Assembly (NCBI RefSeq): GCF_018388445.1
Contig: NZ_CP074405.1
Coordinates: 372,001 to 436,000, forward strand
Reading direction: 5' to 3'
DNA length: 64,000 bases
Source: Cellulomonas wangleii
Lineage (GTDB): Bacteria > Actinomycetota > Actinomycetes > Actinomycetales > Cellulomonadaceae
Of this stretch, positions 7,813-16,454 are shown piece by piece; positions within the stretch are counted from its first letter, which is position 1; the number at the start of each line of letters is the position of its first letter. The notes under the pieces were generated by a model, which saw only the letters and a list, made by a program, of their open reading frames with translations, was not told where the DNA came from and did no database searches. The position numbers were made by a program, and so were the translations under genes.

Positions 7813-8496
7813 ATGGACATGCTCTCCGGGCGTGAGATCGACCAGGCGCAGCTGGTCGACTGGCGCAAGCTGGCCCAGGGCCTGCACGCCCGGTACCTGG
7901 TCGACGACTTCGGCACCGGCGCCCGGTTCCTCGCTGCGGTGGGCGAGGCCGGCGACGCGGCCGGGCACCACCCGACCGTGGCGATGAGCAAGGGCCACGT
8001 CGACCTCAAGCTGGTCAGCCCGGACGCGATCTACCGGGACGGGGACACCGAGCACGTCGTGGAGTGGGTGACGCAGAAGGACGTCGACCTGGCCCGGCAG
8101 ATCACGCAGATCGCCGCCGAGCACGGGCTCGCCCCGGACCCCGCGTCGGTCAGCGTCGTCGAGCTCGGACTGGACGCGGCGGACTCCGCGACCATCGCGC
8201 CGGTGTGGGCCGCGCTGCTGACGGGCCTCGTGGACGCGCAGGGCCACGGGTCCCCGAGCGACGAGGTCCGCGACGCCACGGGCCGGGTGCCCAACCTGTG
8301 GTTCGGCGACGCCGACGAGCAGGGCGGGCCACGCCAGCGCTTCCACGTGGAGGTGTACGTGCCGGCCGAGGTGCTCGAGCAGCGGATCGCCGCCGCGGTC
8401 GCGGCCGGTGGGACCGTGGTGGACGACAGCGACGCACCGTCCCTCACCGTGGTCGCCGACCAGGAGGGCAACACCGGCGCGGTCTGCGTGGCCTGA
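7813..8496 (+). CDS. pterin carbinolamine dehydratase-like / glyoxalase fusion
   Basis: The 227-residue protein has two parts. Residues 1-100 resemble PCD/DCoH, with the GHHPTV motif of 4a-hydroxytetrahydrobiopterin dehydratase and the following DLKLVSPDAIYRDGDTEHVVEWVTQKD region (the exact catalytic triad spacing is altered). Residues about 115-227 look like a glyoxalase/VOC domain (VPNLWFGDADE ... RFHVEVYVPAEV ... DQEGNTGAVCVA). The role is probably pterin or metabolite repair, inferred from domains only. ATG 7813 follows a -10-like box closely; ATG 7819 is a second option. Confidence 0.8.
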   Translation: MDMLSGREIDQAQLVDWRKLAQGLHARYLVDDFGTGARFLAAVGEAGDAAGHHPTVAMSKGHVDLKLVSPDAIYRDGDTEHVVEWVTQKDVDLARQITQIAAEHGLAPDPASVSVVELGLDAADSATIAPVWAALLTGLVDAQGHGSPSDEVRDATGRVPNLWFGDADEQGGPRQRFHVEVYVPAEVLEQRIAAAVAAGGTVVDDSDAPSLTVVADQEGNTGAVCVA

Positions 8497-8606
8497 CCGC
8501 GGCGGGCGGGGTCGGTCGGATCGCGGTCCTGCCCCTGGCGCGGGACGCTCGTGCGGGGGACGGACGAGCGGGGGGCGCTCGCGGCTCGCCCAGGACGGAG
8601 CGCGGC

Positions 8607-11600
8607 GTGAGCAGGGACCCGGTGGACACCGTGCCGGAGCTGGGCCGGCCACCCCGCCCGGACGCGCGCACGGATGACCCCGAGCCGGCGTCGCCGCGCC
8701 GGGACGACCCGGTCTCGCGGGGCTGGGCCGCCACGGTCGCCACCGTCGCCGGCCGGGTCGTCCAGGGGATGGCGGCCTGGCAGGTGGTCGCGCTGCTGCT
8801 CCTGCCGTTCGCCCCCGGTGTGGTGCGTCGCGTCGCCGAGGCGCTCTCGGTGCTGAACCTGCCGGCCCAGCCGGGGTTCTTCTCGCTCGTGCTCCTGGCG
8901 ACGGTCGCGTCGGGGCTCGTGCGTCGCCTGCGCGTCACGCTGTGGGTCCTCGTGCTGGTGTGGCAGGCGCCGGTGGTGCTCGCCGGGCTGGTGACGGCGG
9001 TCCTGTGGGCCGCCGACCCGGCCGGGCGTGGCGAGCCCGGGGTGACGGCGCGGGACGTCGTCGCGTGGGTGGTCGCGGTCGTGGCCGTCCCGGTGCTGGT
9101 CAGCGCGCGCTCGGCGTTCCCGGCGCGGGTGCGGCCCGGCGCCTGGTGGCGGTCCCTGCTCGTGGCGTTCGGGGGCGTGGCCGCCGGCACGCTCCTGTCG
9201 TTCGCGCTGCTCCGGGTGCTGGGGCGTGGTCTGCCGACGGTGGGCGACCAGCTGCAGTGGGCGTTCGCGCAGGCGTTCAGCGTGTACGGCTCGGCGCTGG
9301 ACCCCGGCACGGTCGGCTACGTGCCGACGTGGGTCGGGGTCGTCGGGGGCCTCGTCGCCGCCGTCGGGCTGGTGCTCGCGCTCGTGCTGTTCATGCGGTC
9401 CCGTGAGCCGGTGGGGACCGACGCCGCGGACGACCGGCTGCAGGTCCGCCGGCTGCTGCTCGAGCACCCGTCCGGCGACTCCCTGGGGTACTTCGCGACC
9501 CGGGACGACCGGTCGACCCAGTTCTCCGCCGACCGGCGGGCCGCCGTGTCGTACCGCGTCGTGTCGGAGGTCTGCCTCGCGGCCGGCGACCCGATCGGCG
9601 ACCCCGCGTCGTGGCCCGACGCCGTGGCCCGGTGGTTGGCGACGGCCCGCCGCTACGGGTGGGTACCCGCGGCGACGTCGACGACGGAGGCCGGGGCGCG
9701 GGCGTACCGAGCGGCCGGGCTGCACCCCATCGTCATGGGCGACGAGGCCGTGATCGTCACCCGGTCGTTCGACCTGCGGAACCCGGCCATGCGCGGGGTG
9801 CGCCGCGCCGTCGAGCGCGGCCGGGCGGCGGGGTACGAGGTCCGGGTCCGCCGGCAGGCGGAGACGCCGCCCGACGAGCTGGCCGAGGTGGTGGCGCAGG
9901 CCGACCGGTGGCGCCAGGGCCAGGAGCGTGGGTACTCCATGGCTCTGGACCGGTTCGGCTCGCCGGTCGACCCGGGCGAGGTCGTCGTCACCGCGCGCGA
10001 CGCGGACGGCCGCCTGCGGGGGGTGCTGTCGTTCGTCCCCTGGGGGCGGCACGGCCTGTCGCTGGACGTCATGCGACGCTCGCCCGACGCGGTCTCGGGG
10101 GTCACCGAGCTCATGGTCGCCGGCCTCGTGGACGCGTCGCGCGACCTGGGCGTCGAGCGCATCTCGATGAACTTCGCGATGTTCCGCGAGACGTTCCAGC
10201 TCGGGGAGCGTGTCGGGGCCACGCCGGTGCAGCGCCTCAACCGGCGGGTGCTGCTGCTCGCGTCGCGCTTCTGGCAGCTGGAGCAGCTGTACCGCTCGAA
10301 CGAGAAGTACCTGCCCGAGTGGCAGCCGCGGGTCCTGTGCTACGAGGCCGCGGGCCACCTGACGCGCGTGGTGCTCGCGCTCGGGCAGGCGGAGGGCTTC
10401 GTGCCCCCGCTGCGTCGCCTGGCCGGCGGCGAGCAGCCGCCCGTGGCGGCCGCGGACGACCCGGCGCTCGTCGCCGCGGTCGTCGCGCAGGAGCAGGAGC
10501 TGCTGGCGGTCCGGGCGCCCACGCGCCGGCTGACCCAGCAGCAGCGCGTCCGCCGGGCCAAGGTCGCCGTGCTCCGGGCCGTCGGGACGGACCCGTACCC
10601 GGTCGCGGTGCCGCGCACCCACACCGTGCGCGCGGCGCGGGGCGTCCAGGTCGACGGTCCGGAGGTGTCGGTCGTCGGGCGGGTCGTGCGGCTGCGCGAC
10701 CTGGGCGGGGTCGTGTTCGCGGTGCTGCGCGAGGGGACGGATGAGGTGCAGGCGCTGCTCACCGCGTCGGGCACCACCGGCCTCGACCTGTTCCGGCGCA
10801 CGGTCGACCTGGGGGACCAGGTGAGCGTGACCGGTCCGCTCACGCACAGCCGCAGCGGTGAGCTCAGCGTCGCCGCGCGCACCTGGCGGATGGCCACCAA
10901 GGCGCTGACCCCGCCGCCCGACAAGCGGCACGGCCTGGCCGACGCCGAGGCCCGGGTGCGCCTGCGGCACATGGACCTGGCGCTGCACGACGCCGCGGCG
11001 GTGGCCCTGCGCGCCCGGTCGACGGCGGTGTGGTCGATCCGCACCTCGCTCGTCGCCCGCGGGTTCCTCGAGGTCGAGACGCCGATCCTGCAGCGGATCC
11101 ACGGCGGCGCGAACGCCCGCCCGTTCGTCACCCACATCAACGCGTACGACCTGGACCTGTACCTGCGGATCGCCCCCGAGCTGTTCCTCAAGCGCCTCAT
11201 GGTGGGCGGCACGGGCAAGGTGTTCGAGCTGGGCCGCAGCTTCCGCAACGAGGGCGTCGACGCGACGCACAACCCCGAGTTCACGTCGATGGAGGCGTAC
11301 GAGGCGTACGGCGACTACACGACCATGCGGGAGCTGACGCGCGAGCTGGTCGTGGCCGCGGCGCTCGCCGTGCACGGCGAGCCCGTGGCGCACCGTCCGG
11401 GGGGCGGCGTGGTGCGCCTCGACGGCCCGTGGCCCGTCGTCACCGTGCACGAGGCCGTGTCGCGCGCGGTCGACCGGGAGGTCACCCCCGACCTGCCGCT
11501 GACCGAGCTGCAGACGCTGTGCAGCCGGCTCGACGTGGCGTGGGAGCCGACCGAGACGCACGGCGCGCTGGTCTCGGAGCTGTACGACCGGTTCGTCGAG

Positions 11601-11978
11601 GGGCAGACCGTCGTCCCGACGTTCTACACCGACTTCCCCGTCGAGACGTCGCCCCTGACCCGCGCGCACCGCACCGACCCGCGCCTCGCCGAGCGCTGGG
11701 ACCTCGTCGCGTTCGGCGCCGAGCTCGGCACCGCGTACTCCGAGCTCACCGACCCGGTCGAGCAGCGCCGGCGCCTCACCGAGCAGTCGGTCCTCGCGGC
11801 GGCCGGCGACCCCGAGGCGATGGAGATCGACGAGGACTTCCTCGACGCCCTCGAGTTCGGCATGCCGCCGACCGGCGGCGTGGGCGTCGGGGTCGACCGG
11901 GTGGTGATGACGCTCGTCGGCGGCACGATCCGCGACACGCTCGCCTTCCCGTTCCTGCGGCCCCGGGGACGTGCGTGA
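8607..11978 (+). CDS. lysX: bifunctional lysylphosphatidylglycerol synthetase/lysyl-tRNA synthetase LysX
   Basis: The 1123-residue protein matches the LysX architecture. Six or seven membrane segments lie at about residues 38-265. An MprF-like lysyl-PG transferase domain starts near 270 (LLLEHPSGDSLGYFATRDDR). An OB-fold anticodon-binding domain follows around 690-770. A class II lysyl-tRNA synthetase core covers about 780-1123 (RHMDLALHD, GRSFRNEGVD, final GGVGVGVDR motif 3). LysX charges tRNA-Lys and moves lysine onto phosphatidylglycerol, giving resistance to cationic peptides. GTG 8607 has an upstream ggag at 8596-8599. Its stop overlaps the next gene by 4 bases. Confidence 0.95.
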   Translation: MSRDPVDTVPELGRPPRPDARTDDPEPASPRRDDPVSRGWAATVATVAGRVVQGMAAWQVVALLLLPFAPGVVRRVAEALSVLNLPAQPGFFSLVLLATVASGLVRRLRVTLWVLVLVWQAPVVLAGLVTAVLWAADPAGRGEPGVTARDVVAWVVAVVAVPVLVSARSAFPARVRPGAWWRSLLVAFGGVAAGTLLSFALLRVLGRGLPTVGDQLQWAFAQAFSVYGSALDPGTVGYVPTWVGVVGGLVAAVGLVLALVLFMRSREPVGTDAADDRLQVRRLLLEHPSGDSLGYFATRDDRSTQFSADRRAAVSYRVVSEVCLAAGDPIGDPASWPDAVARWLATARRYGWVPAATSTTEAGARAYRAAGLHPIVMGDEAVIVTRSFDLRNPAMRGVRRAVERGRAAGYEVRVRRQAETPPDELAEVVAQADRWRQGQERGYSMALDRFGSPVDPGEVVVTARDADGRLRGVLSFVPWGRHGLSLDVMRRSPDAVSGVTELMVAGLVDASRDLGVERISMNFAMFRETFQLGERVGATPVQRLNRRVLLLASRFWQLEQLYRSNEKYLPEWQPRVLCYEAAGHLTRVVLALGQAEGFVPPLRRLAGGEQPPVAAADDPALVAAVVAQEQELLAVRAPTRRLTQQQRVRRAKVAVLRAVGTDPYPVAVPRTHTVRAARGVQVDGPEVSVVGRVVRLRDLGGVVFAVLREGTDEVQALLTASGTTGLDLFRRTVDLGDQVSVTGPLTHSRSGELSVAARTWRMATKALTPPPDKRHGLADAEARVRLRHMDLALHDAAAVALRARSTAVWSIRTSLVARGFLEVETPILQRIHGGANARPFVTHINAYDLDLYLRIAPELFLKRLMVGGTGKVFELGRSFRNEGVDATHNPEFTSMEAYEAYGDYTTMRELTRELVVAAALAVHGEPVAHRPGGGVVRLDGPWPVVTVHEAVSRAVDREVTPDLPLTELQTLCSRLDVAWEPTETHGALVSELYDRFVEGQTVVPTFYTDFPVETSPLTRAHRTDPRLAERWDLVAFGAELGTAYSELTDPVEQRRRLTEQSVLAAAGDPEAMEIDEDFLDALEFGMPPTGGVGVGVDRVVMTLVGGTIRDTLAFPFLRPRGRA

Positions 11979-12826
11979 CCGCGGCGCTGCTCGCTGCCGT
12001 CGCCGCGGCGGTCGGCTACGGCGTCAGCACCGTGATGGAGGCCGTCGGGGCCAGGCGCTCCCCGGGGGCGGGTGCGCTGCGCCGACCGCTCGTGCTGGCC
12101 GCGCTGCTCCTCGACGGCGTCGCGTGGCTGCTGTCCCTGCTCGCGCTGGACCGGCTGCCGCTGTTCGTCGTGCAGGCGGTGCTCGCGTCGTCGGTCGTGG
12201 TCACCGTGGTGCTCGCGCGCCCCGTGCTCGGGGCCAGGCTGCGCCGGCGTGACGTCCTGGCCGTCGCCGTCGTGGTGGTCGCCCTGGTGGTGGTGGCCGG
12301 CGGGTCCGGGGACCAGCCGGCCGTGACGCCACCGCGGGGGTTCACCACGGGCATGCTCGTGGCGACCGGGGCGCTGGTCCTGGTGTCGGTCGCCGCGTAC
12401 GCGCGTGGCGGTGCGCTGCTGCTCGCGCTGCTCGGCGGGCTGGGCTACTCGGGAGCCGCGATCGCGGCGCGCGGCGCGCACGCGTCCGGCGACCTGCTCG
12501 CCACCGTGCGGCAGCCCCTGGCGGTCGTGGTCGTGGTGTGCGGGGCCGTCGGTGTGGTCGCGTACCTGCGGGCGCTGGAGCGCGGGCCGGTGGGCGGCGC
12601 GGCCGCGGTGGAGTCGGTCGTGGAGGTGCTCGTGCCCGGCGTGGTGGGCGTCGCGGTGCTGGGCGACACGGTCCGGCACGGGTGGGCGGTGCCCGTCGTG
12701 CTCGCCCTCGTCGTGGCGGTGGCCGCGTGCGTGGTGCTCGCGGGCAGCCCGGCGGGCGTCGCGGCGGAGGACGCCGAGCCCGACGCGGGGCGCGTCGACG
12801 GGCCGGCCCGGCGCGCGCCGGGCTGA
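11975..12826 (+). CDS. DMT/EamA-like integral membrane protein
   Basis: The 283-residue protein has about nine or ten hydrophobic segments and the drug/metabolite transporter pattern: a start rich in Ala and Gly, the LDRLPLFVVQAVLASSVVVTVVLA segment typical of EamA-like proteins, and ESVVEVLVPGVVGVAVLGDTV near the C-terminus. Its GTG overlaps the lysX stop (GTGA), so translation is coupled. Similar permeases often accompany lysX in actinobacteria (recollection, not checked), suggesting a role in membrane-lipid remodelling or export. Confidence 0.85.
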   Translation: MTAALLAAVAAAVGYGVSTVMEAVGARRSPGAGALRRPLVLAALLLDGVAWLLSLLALDRLPLFVVQAVLASSVVVTVVLARPVLGARLRRRDVLAVAVVVVALVVVAGGSGDQPAVTPPRGFTTGMLVATGALVLVSVAAYARGGALLLALLGGLGYSGAAIAARGAHASGDLLATVRQPLAVVVVVCGAVGVVAYLRALERGPVGGAAAVESVVEVLVPGVVGVAVLGDTVRHGWAVPVVLALVVAVAACVVLAGSPAGVAAEDAEPDAGRVDGPARRAPG

Positions 12827-12852
12827 GCGCAGGGGACCGGCGCCCCGGGGTC

Positions 12853-12882
12853 TTGCCGCGCGTGCGACGGCGCGCGTACGTT
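12853..12882 (+). promoter_or_regulatory. sigma70-type promoter, leaderless
   Basis: TTGCCG at 12853-12858 and TACGTT at 12877-12882 are separated by 18 bases, close to the housekeeping consensus. The -10 box ends 6 bases before ATG 12889, so the transcript probably begins at the start codon. Confidence 0.6.
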
Positions 12883-12888
12883 CGCGAG

Positions 12889-13491
12889 ATGGGGGGCATG
12901 GCCGTGGACGGCTACCGGATCGAACCGCTCGAGGAGCGCACCTGGGACGCGTTCGCGGGCCTGGCCGAGCGGCACAACGGCGTGTGGGGTGGGTGCTGGT
13001 GCACGTACTTCCACCTGTACCCCGACCCGGTCGAGGAGCGCAGGGCCCTGGGCCACCGCGAGTTCAAGCGGCAGCTCGTGCTGGCCGGCCGCGCGCACGC
13101 CGCGCTCGTCATGGACGGTGACGAGGCCGTGGCATGGGCCCAGTACGGGACGGTCGACGAGGTGCCGAACATCCAGCACCGCAAGGAGTGGGAGAAGGGC
13201 CTCGAGCAGCGGCCGGACTTCCGGATCACGTGCCTGTTCGTCGACCGCCGGTACCGCCGGCAGGGGATGGCGTCGGTCGCCGTGCGTGGCGCCCTGGGGC
13301 TCATCGCCGCGGCCGGGGGTGGTCTGGTCGAGGCCTACCCGCACGACCTCCCGCCGGGCAAGCGCACGTCGTCGTCCTTCCTCTACAACGCGACCCGGAC
13401 GATGTACGAGGAGCTGGGCTTCGCGTACCAGCGGCCGAAGGGCAAGGGCAACTGCGTGATGACGTCGACGGTGCCCGCCGCGCACGCGTGA
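12889..13491 (+). CDS. GNAT family N-acetyltransferase
   Basis: The 200-residue protein has a GNAT core: CLFVDRRYRRQGMASVAVRG contains the acetyl-CoA pyrophosphate loop RRQGMA, followed by the C-terminal NATRTMYEELGF helix. The N-terminal segment GVWGGCWCTYFH is typical of a subfamily of actinobacterial GNATs. ATG 12889 fits the leaderless promoter just upstream; ATG 12898 (MAVDGYR) is also possible. The substrate is unknown. It is transcribed towards the GH5 gene, with a terminator between them. Confidence 0.88.
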   Translation: MGGMAVDGYRIEPLEERTWDAFAGLAERHNGVWGGCWCTYFHLYPDPVEERRALGHREFKRQLVLAGRAHAALVMDGDEAVAWAQYGTVDEVPNIQHRKEWEKGLEQRPDFRITCLFVDRRYRRQGMASVAVRGALGLIAAAGGGLVEAYPHDLPPGKRTSSSFLYNATRTMYEELGFAYQRPKGKGNCVMTSTVPAAHA

Positions 13492-13511
13492 CCGGCGCAG
13501 GCGTGACCGGT

Positions 13512-13545
13512 GCCGGCCGGCGGGGCGCGAAACCCGCCGGCCGGC
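13512..13545 (-). terminator. GC-rich hairpin between GNAT and GH5 genes
   Basis: A perfect 13-bp stem (gccggccggcggg paired with cccgccggccggc) and an 8-base loop lie between two convergent stops (13491 and 13552). There is no T tract, as is common in high-GC actinobacteria. It could end transcription from both sides. Confidence 0.7.
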
Positions 13546-13551
13546 CCGTCC

Positions 13552-15165
13552 TCAGGACCCCGTGATGGCCGTGATGATGCCCTGCTGGGTCACCGTCGCG
13601 GACTGCCGGTCGAACAGCCCGAACCCGTACACGCCGTTGTAGCCGTTGTCCCAGTAGGCGGTGGCCGCCCCGTACTGCTTCGCCAGCGTGACGAGGGTGC
13701 GGGCGTAGTCGGCGCGGTACCGGTTGTTGGTCGGGTCGGCGGACGTCTTGTCGATCGACCCGTACTCACCGATGAACACCGGGTAGCCCTTCACCACGAA
13801 CGCGTCGTGCACCTTCTTCAGCTGGTTCTCCATGTGCACGTGGTCGCCCCACGTCGCGCTGCGCGACGGGTCGGTCACGTTGGGGCCCCACTGGGTGGTC
13901 GCCCCGCTCTCCGTGCCGGTGAAGTCCCACGGGTCGTAGTAGTGGACGGAGATCATGATCCGCTTGTCGGCGCTGGGGATCGCCGACGACCGGTACTGGT
14001 CGGTCGGGATCGTGAAGCCGTAGCCGCCGGTCGTGTAGTCGATGTTCGTGTTCCAGCCCGGGACGAGCAGCCACCGCGAGGCGTTGGTGCCGCCGGTGCG
14101 GCGCACCGTGTCGACGAAGACCTGGTTGTACGCGTTGATGTTCGAGTAGCACGGCTCCGTCGGGGTGCCGTACTGCCCGTCGAAGTTCTCGTTCATCGAC
14201 TCCAGGACGAGCCGGCCGTCGTAGTCCTTGAACGTCGTCGCGACCTGCTGCCAGACCTTCTGGTACTTGGTGCGGATCTGCTCCTGGCCCGACGCGTCGC
14301 AGATCAGCCACGCACCGCTGACGCTCTTGTAGCCGTCACCGTGCATGTTGATCACCACGTACAGCCCGCGGTCGTACGCGAGGTCGACGACCTGCTGGAT
14401 CCGGGCGAGCCAGGCGCTGTCGACGGTGTAGTCCGGGGCCGCGCCGATCTTGCCGAGGTAGGAGACGGGGATCCGGACCGTGTCGAAGCCGGAGGCCTTG
14501 ACGCGGTCGAGCAGGGCGCCGGTGATCACCGGGTTGCCCCACGCGGTCTCGCTGGGCATCCCGTCGATGCTGGCCTCGAGCTGGTTGCCGAGGTTCCAGC
14601 CCTGGCCCATCTCGGCGACGAGGCGCGCGGGGTCGGCGGTGACCGGTCCCGCGGACGGCACGGGTGTGGGGGTCGTCGTCGGGGTCGACGTCGGCCGGGG
14701 TGACTGGGTCGGCGTGGCGGTCGGCGACGTCGACGGGGTGCTCGTCGGCACCACCGGCGCGCCGGTGCAGGCGACGCCGTTGAGCGTGAACGCCGTCGGC
14801 ACGGGGTTGCTGCCGGTGAACGTGCCGTTGAAGCCGAACGACGCGGTGCCGTTGGTCGCCACGGTGCCGTTGTACGCGGCGTTGCGCACCGACACGGCGG
14901 AAGCGGTCTGGGTGACGGTGCCGTTCCAGAGCTGGGTGACGGTCTGCCCCGCGCCGAACGAGAACCGCAGGTCCCACGAGGTGAGCGGGTCTCCCAGGTT
15001 CGTCACCTGCACGGCGGCGTTGAACCCGCCGGGCCACTGGCTGGCCACGGTGTAGTCGACGCGGCACCCGGCGGCGGCGCTCGCCGGTGCGGTCACCGCG
15101 ACCGAGCCGACGACGGCGACGAGTGCCGCGGCGGTCGCGGTCAGCGCTTTCCTCAGAGCGTGCAC
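13552..15165 (-). CDS. secreted GH5 endoglucanase with N-terminal CBM2
   Basis: The 537-residue protein begins at a GTG (complement of 15163-15165), with gagaggga about 8 bases upstream. A signal peptide (RKALTATAAALVAVVGSVAV ... ASAAAG) covers residues 1-31. A family 2 carbohydrate-binding module follows (about 33-135, with Cys at each end). Then come a Pro/Thr/Ser linker (about 137-178) and a GH5 catalytic domain. The acid/base Glu is in LESMNENF (about residue 326) and the nucleophile Glu in FIGEYGS (about 466). It probably hydrolyses beta-1,4-glucan outside the cell, with the CBM2 binding crystalline cellulose. A LacI-type palindrome lies about 70 bases upstream. Confidence 0.96.
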   Translation of the reverse strand: MHALRKALTATAAALVAVVGSVAVTAPASAAAGCRVDYTVASQWPGGFNAAVQVTNLGDPLTSWDLRFSFGAGQTVTQLWNGTVTQTASAVSVRNAAYNGTVATNGTASFGFNGTFTGSNPVPTAFTLNGVACTGAPVVPTSTPSTSPTATPTQSPRPTSTPTTTPTPVPSAGPVTADPARLVAEMGQGWNLGNQLEASIDGMPSETAWGNPVITGALLDRVKASGFDTVRIPVSYLGKIGAAPDYTVDSAWLARIQQVVDLAYDRGLYVVINMHGDGYKSVSGAWLICDASGQEQIRTKYQKVWQQVATTFKDYDGRLVLESMNENFDGQYGTPTEPCYSNINAYNQVFVDTVRRTGGTNASRWLLVPGWNTNIDYTTGGYGFTIPTDQYRSSAIPSADKRIMISVHYYDPWDFTGTESGATTQWGPNVTDPSRSATWGDHVHMENQLKKVHDAFVVKGYPVFIGEYGSIDKTSADPTNNRYRADYARTLVTLAKQYGAATAYWDNGYNGVYGFGLFDRQSATVTQQGIITAITGS

Positions 15166-15232
15166 GGGAGGTTCCCTCTCGACGGGTACGGACGGGCGCG
15201 CCCAGCCCACCAGGACGGACGGCGCGGTGCAC

Positions 15233-15247
15233 CCGTCGAAGCGTTTC
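15233..15247. promoter_or_regulatory. LacI-type operator candidate upstream of GH5
   Basis: The complement reads gaaacgcttcgacgg, with a near-palindromic GAAACG/CTTC core centred on CG as in LacI-family sites. The same 15 bases occur at 23073-23087 between the LPMO and xylanase genes, which supports a shared regulator of plant-polymer degradation. Confidence 0.55.
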
Positions 15248-15287
15248 GCCGGTACGGGTGCGAACACGGTTCGGCGCGTGCCGGACG

Positions 15288-15304
15288 GGTGACCAGTGGT
15301 CACC
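15288..15304. promoter_or_regulatory. palindromic operator of the CmtR-like gene
   Basis: ggtgacca-g-tggtcacc is a perfect 8-bp inverted repeat with a 1-base centre. It ends 10 bases before the -10-like TAGCAT at 15314-15319, so a bound repressor would cover the -35 region, the expected arrangement for ArsR/SmtB autoregulation. Confidence 0.65.
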
Positions 15305-15325
15305 GGCTCGGACTAGCATCGCTGG

Positions 15326-15703
15326 GTGGCGATGCTGGCGATCGAGACCGAGCCCCCGGACACCGAGGTGCAGCCCCCCGATGCCGCCGCGTGCCTCTTC
15401 CGAGGTCTGGGCGACCTCTCGCGGCTCACGATCCTGCGTCACCTGACCCTGGGGGAGCACCGTGTCGTCGACCTCACCGAGCACCTGGGGCTCGCGCAGT
15501 CCACGGTGTCCAAGCACCTGGCGTGCCTGCGCGAGTGCGGGCTGGTGACCTCGCGCCCGCAGGGGCGCGCGTCGGTGTTCCGCCTCGCCCACCCCGAGGC
15601 TCTGGCGGAGGTGCTCGGCGCCGCGGAACGCCTGCTGGCCCTCACCGGCCACGCCGTCGTCCGGTGCCCGACGTACGGCGCCCGCGAGGAGGTCACGGCG
15701 TGA
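15326..15703 (+). CDS. ArsR/SmtB-family metal sensor, CmtR-like
   Basis: The 125-residue winged-helix protein has Cys residues in the recognition helix (HLACLRECGLV) and one near the C-terminus (VVRCPTYG). From memory, Cd/Pb-sensing CmtR of mycobacteria uses a matching Cys-x3-Cys pair plus a C-terminal Cys, so these three Cys probably form the metal site. GTG 15326 lies 6 bases after TAGCAT and fits a leaderless start; ATG 15332 is the alternative. Its stop overlaps the start of the cation transporter (GTGA), giving a sensor-transporter operon. Confidence 0.88.
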   Translation: MAMLAIETEPPDTEVQPPDAAACLFRGLGDLSRLTILRHLTLGEHRVVDLTEHLGLAQSTVSKHLACLRECGLVTSRPQGRASVFRLAHPEALAEVLGAAERLLALTGHAVVRCPTYGAREEVTA

Positions 15704-16386
15704 CCGCGGCGACGCACGGCCTCGACGCCGCCGAGACCGCACGGCTGACGCACCGCGGGCTGCGCCTGGCTCAGTTCACCGTCGCCTACAACGTCGTCGA
15801 GGGAGCCGTCGCGATCACCGCCGGGCTGCTGGCGGGCCTGGTGTCCGTCGTGGGGTTCGGCGTCGACTCGGCGATCGAGTCCGCGGCCGGCGTCCTCGTC
15901 GCGCTGCGCCTGTCGGCTCGGCTGCGCCACGGCCGGACCGACGAGCGCAAGGAGCGGCTGACCCTGAGAGCGGTCGCCGTCACGTTCTTCGTCCTGGCCG
16001 CGTACGTCACGGTCGAGGGTGTTCGCAGCCTCCTCGACGGCGAGGCGCCGGACCGCTCGCCGTTGGCGATCGGGCTGCTGGTCGCGTCCATCGTCGTCAT
16101 GCCCGTGCTGGCCGCGATGAAGCGGCGGGTGGGGCTGCGCCTGCGGGACAACCTGGTCCTCGCCGACGCCGCCGAGACTCGCATCTGCGTGCTCCTGAGC
16201 ATCTCCACCCTGGCGGGGGTCGTCCTCCACGCGCTCACCGGGGCGGCGTGGCTCGACCCGGTCGCCGCGTTCGTCATCGCCGCCTTCGCCGTGCACGAAG
16301 GCAGGGAGGCGTGGGAGGGCGAGCTGGTCGAGGACGAGGACGAGGACGACGAGGACGAGGACGACGCGGACGAGGACGAGGACTGA
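15700..16386 (+). CDS. CDF-like cation transporter with acidic C-terminal tail
   Basis: The 228-residue membrane protein has about five or six hydrophobic segments. FGVDSAIE in one helix and ADAAETRICVLLS in another place Asp and Glu residues where cation diffusion facilitators bind metal. It lacks the usual cytoplasmic domain; the last about 20 residues are almost entirely Asp and Glu (16327-16383). It is translationally coupled to the CmtR-like sensor, so it probably exports or sequesters Cd, Pb or Zn. The acidic run may bind metal or be unstructured. Confidence 0.85.
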   Translation: MTAATHGLDAAETARLTHRGLRLAQFTVAYNVVEGAVAITAGLLAGLVSVVGFGVDSAIESAAGVLVALRLSARLRHGRTDERKERLTLRAVAVTFFVLAAYVTVEGVRSLLDGEAPDRSPLAIGLLVASIVVMPVLAAMKRRVGLRLRDNLVLADAAETRICVLLSISTLAGVVLHALTGAAWLDPVAAFVIAAFAVHEGREAWEGELVEDEDEDDEDEDDADEDED

Positions 16387-16454
16387 CCGAGCTGACGCCG
16401 GGCCCGCGGGTCACGCCCGGGGGCCATGACGCGGACGGGCGCGCCGGGCGTCGT

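Noticed and set aside
8031..11669. Very long open frame on the minus strand (about 1200 codons)
   Set aside because: It is antisense to lysX, whose motifs are unambiguous. In this GC-rich DNA the opposite frames stay open by chance, and the translation is Arg/Gly/Pro/His-rich without recognisable domains.
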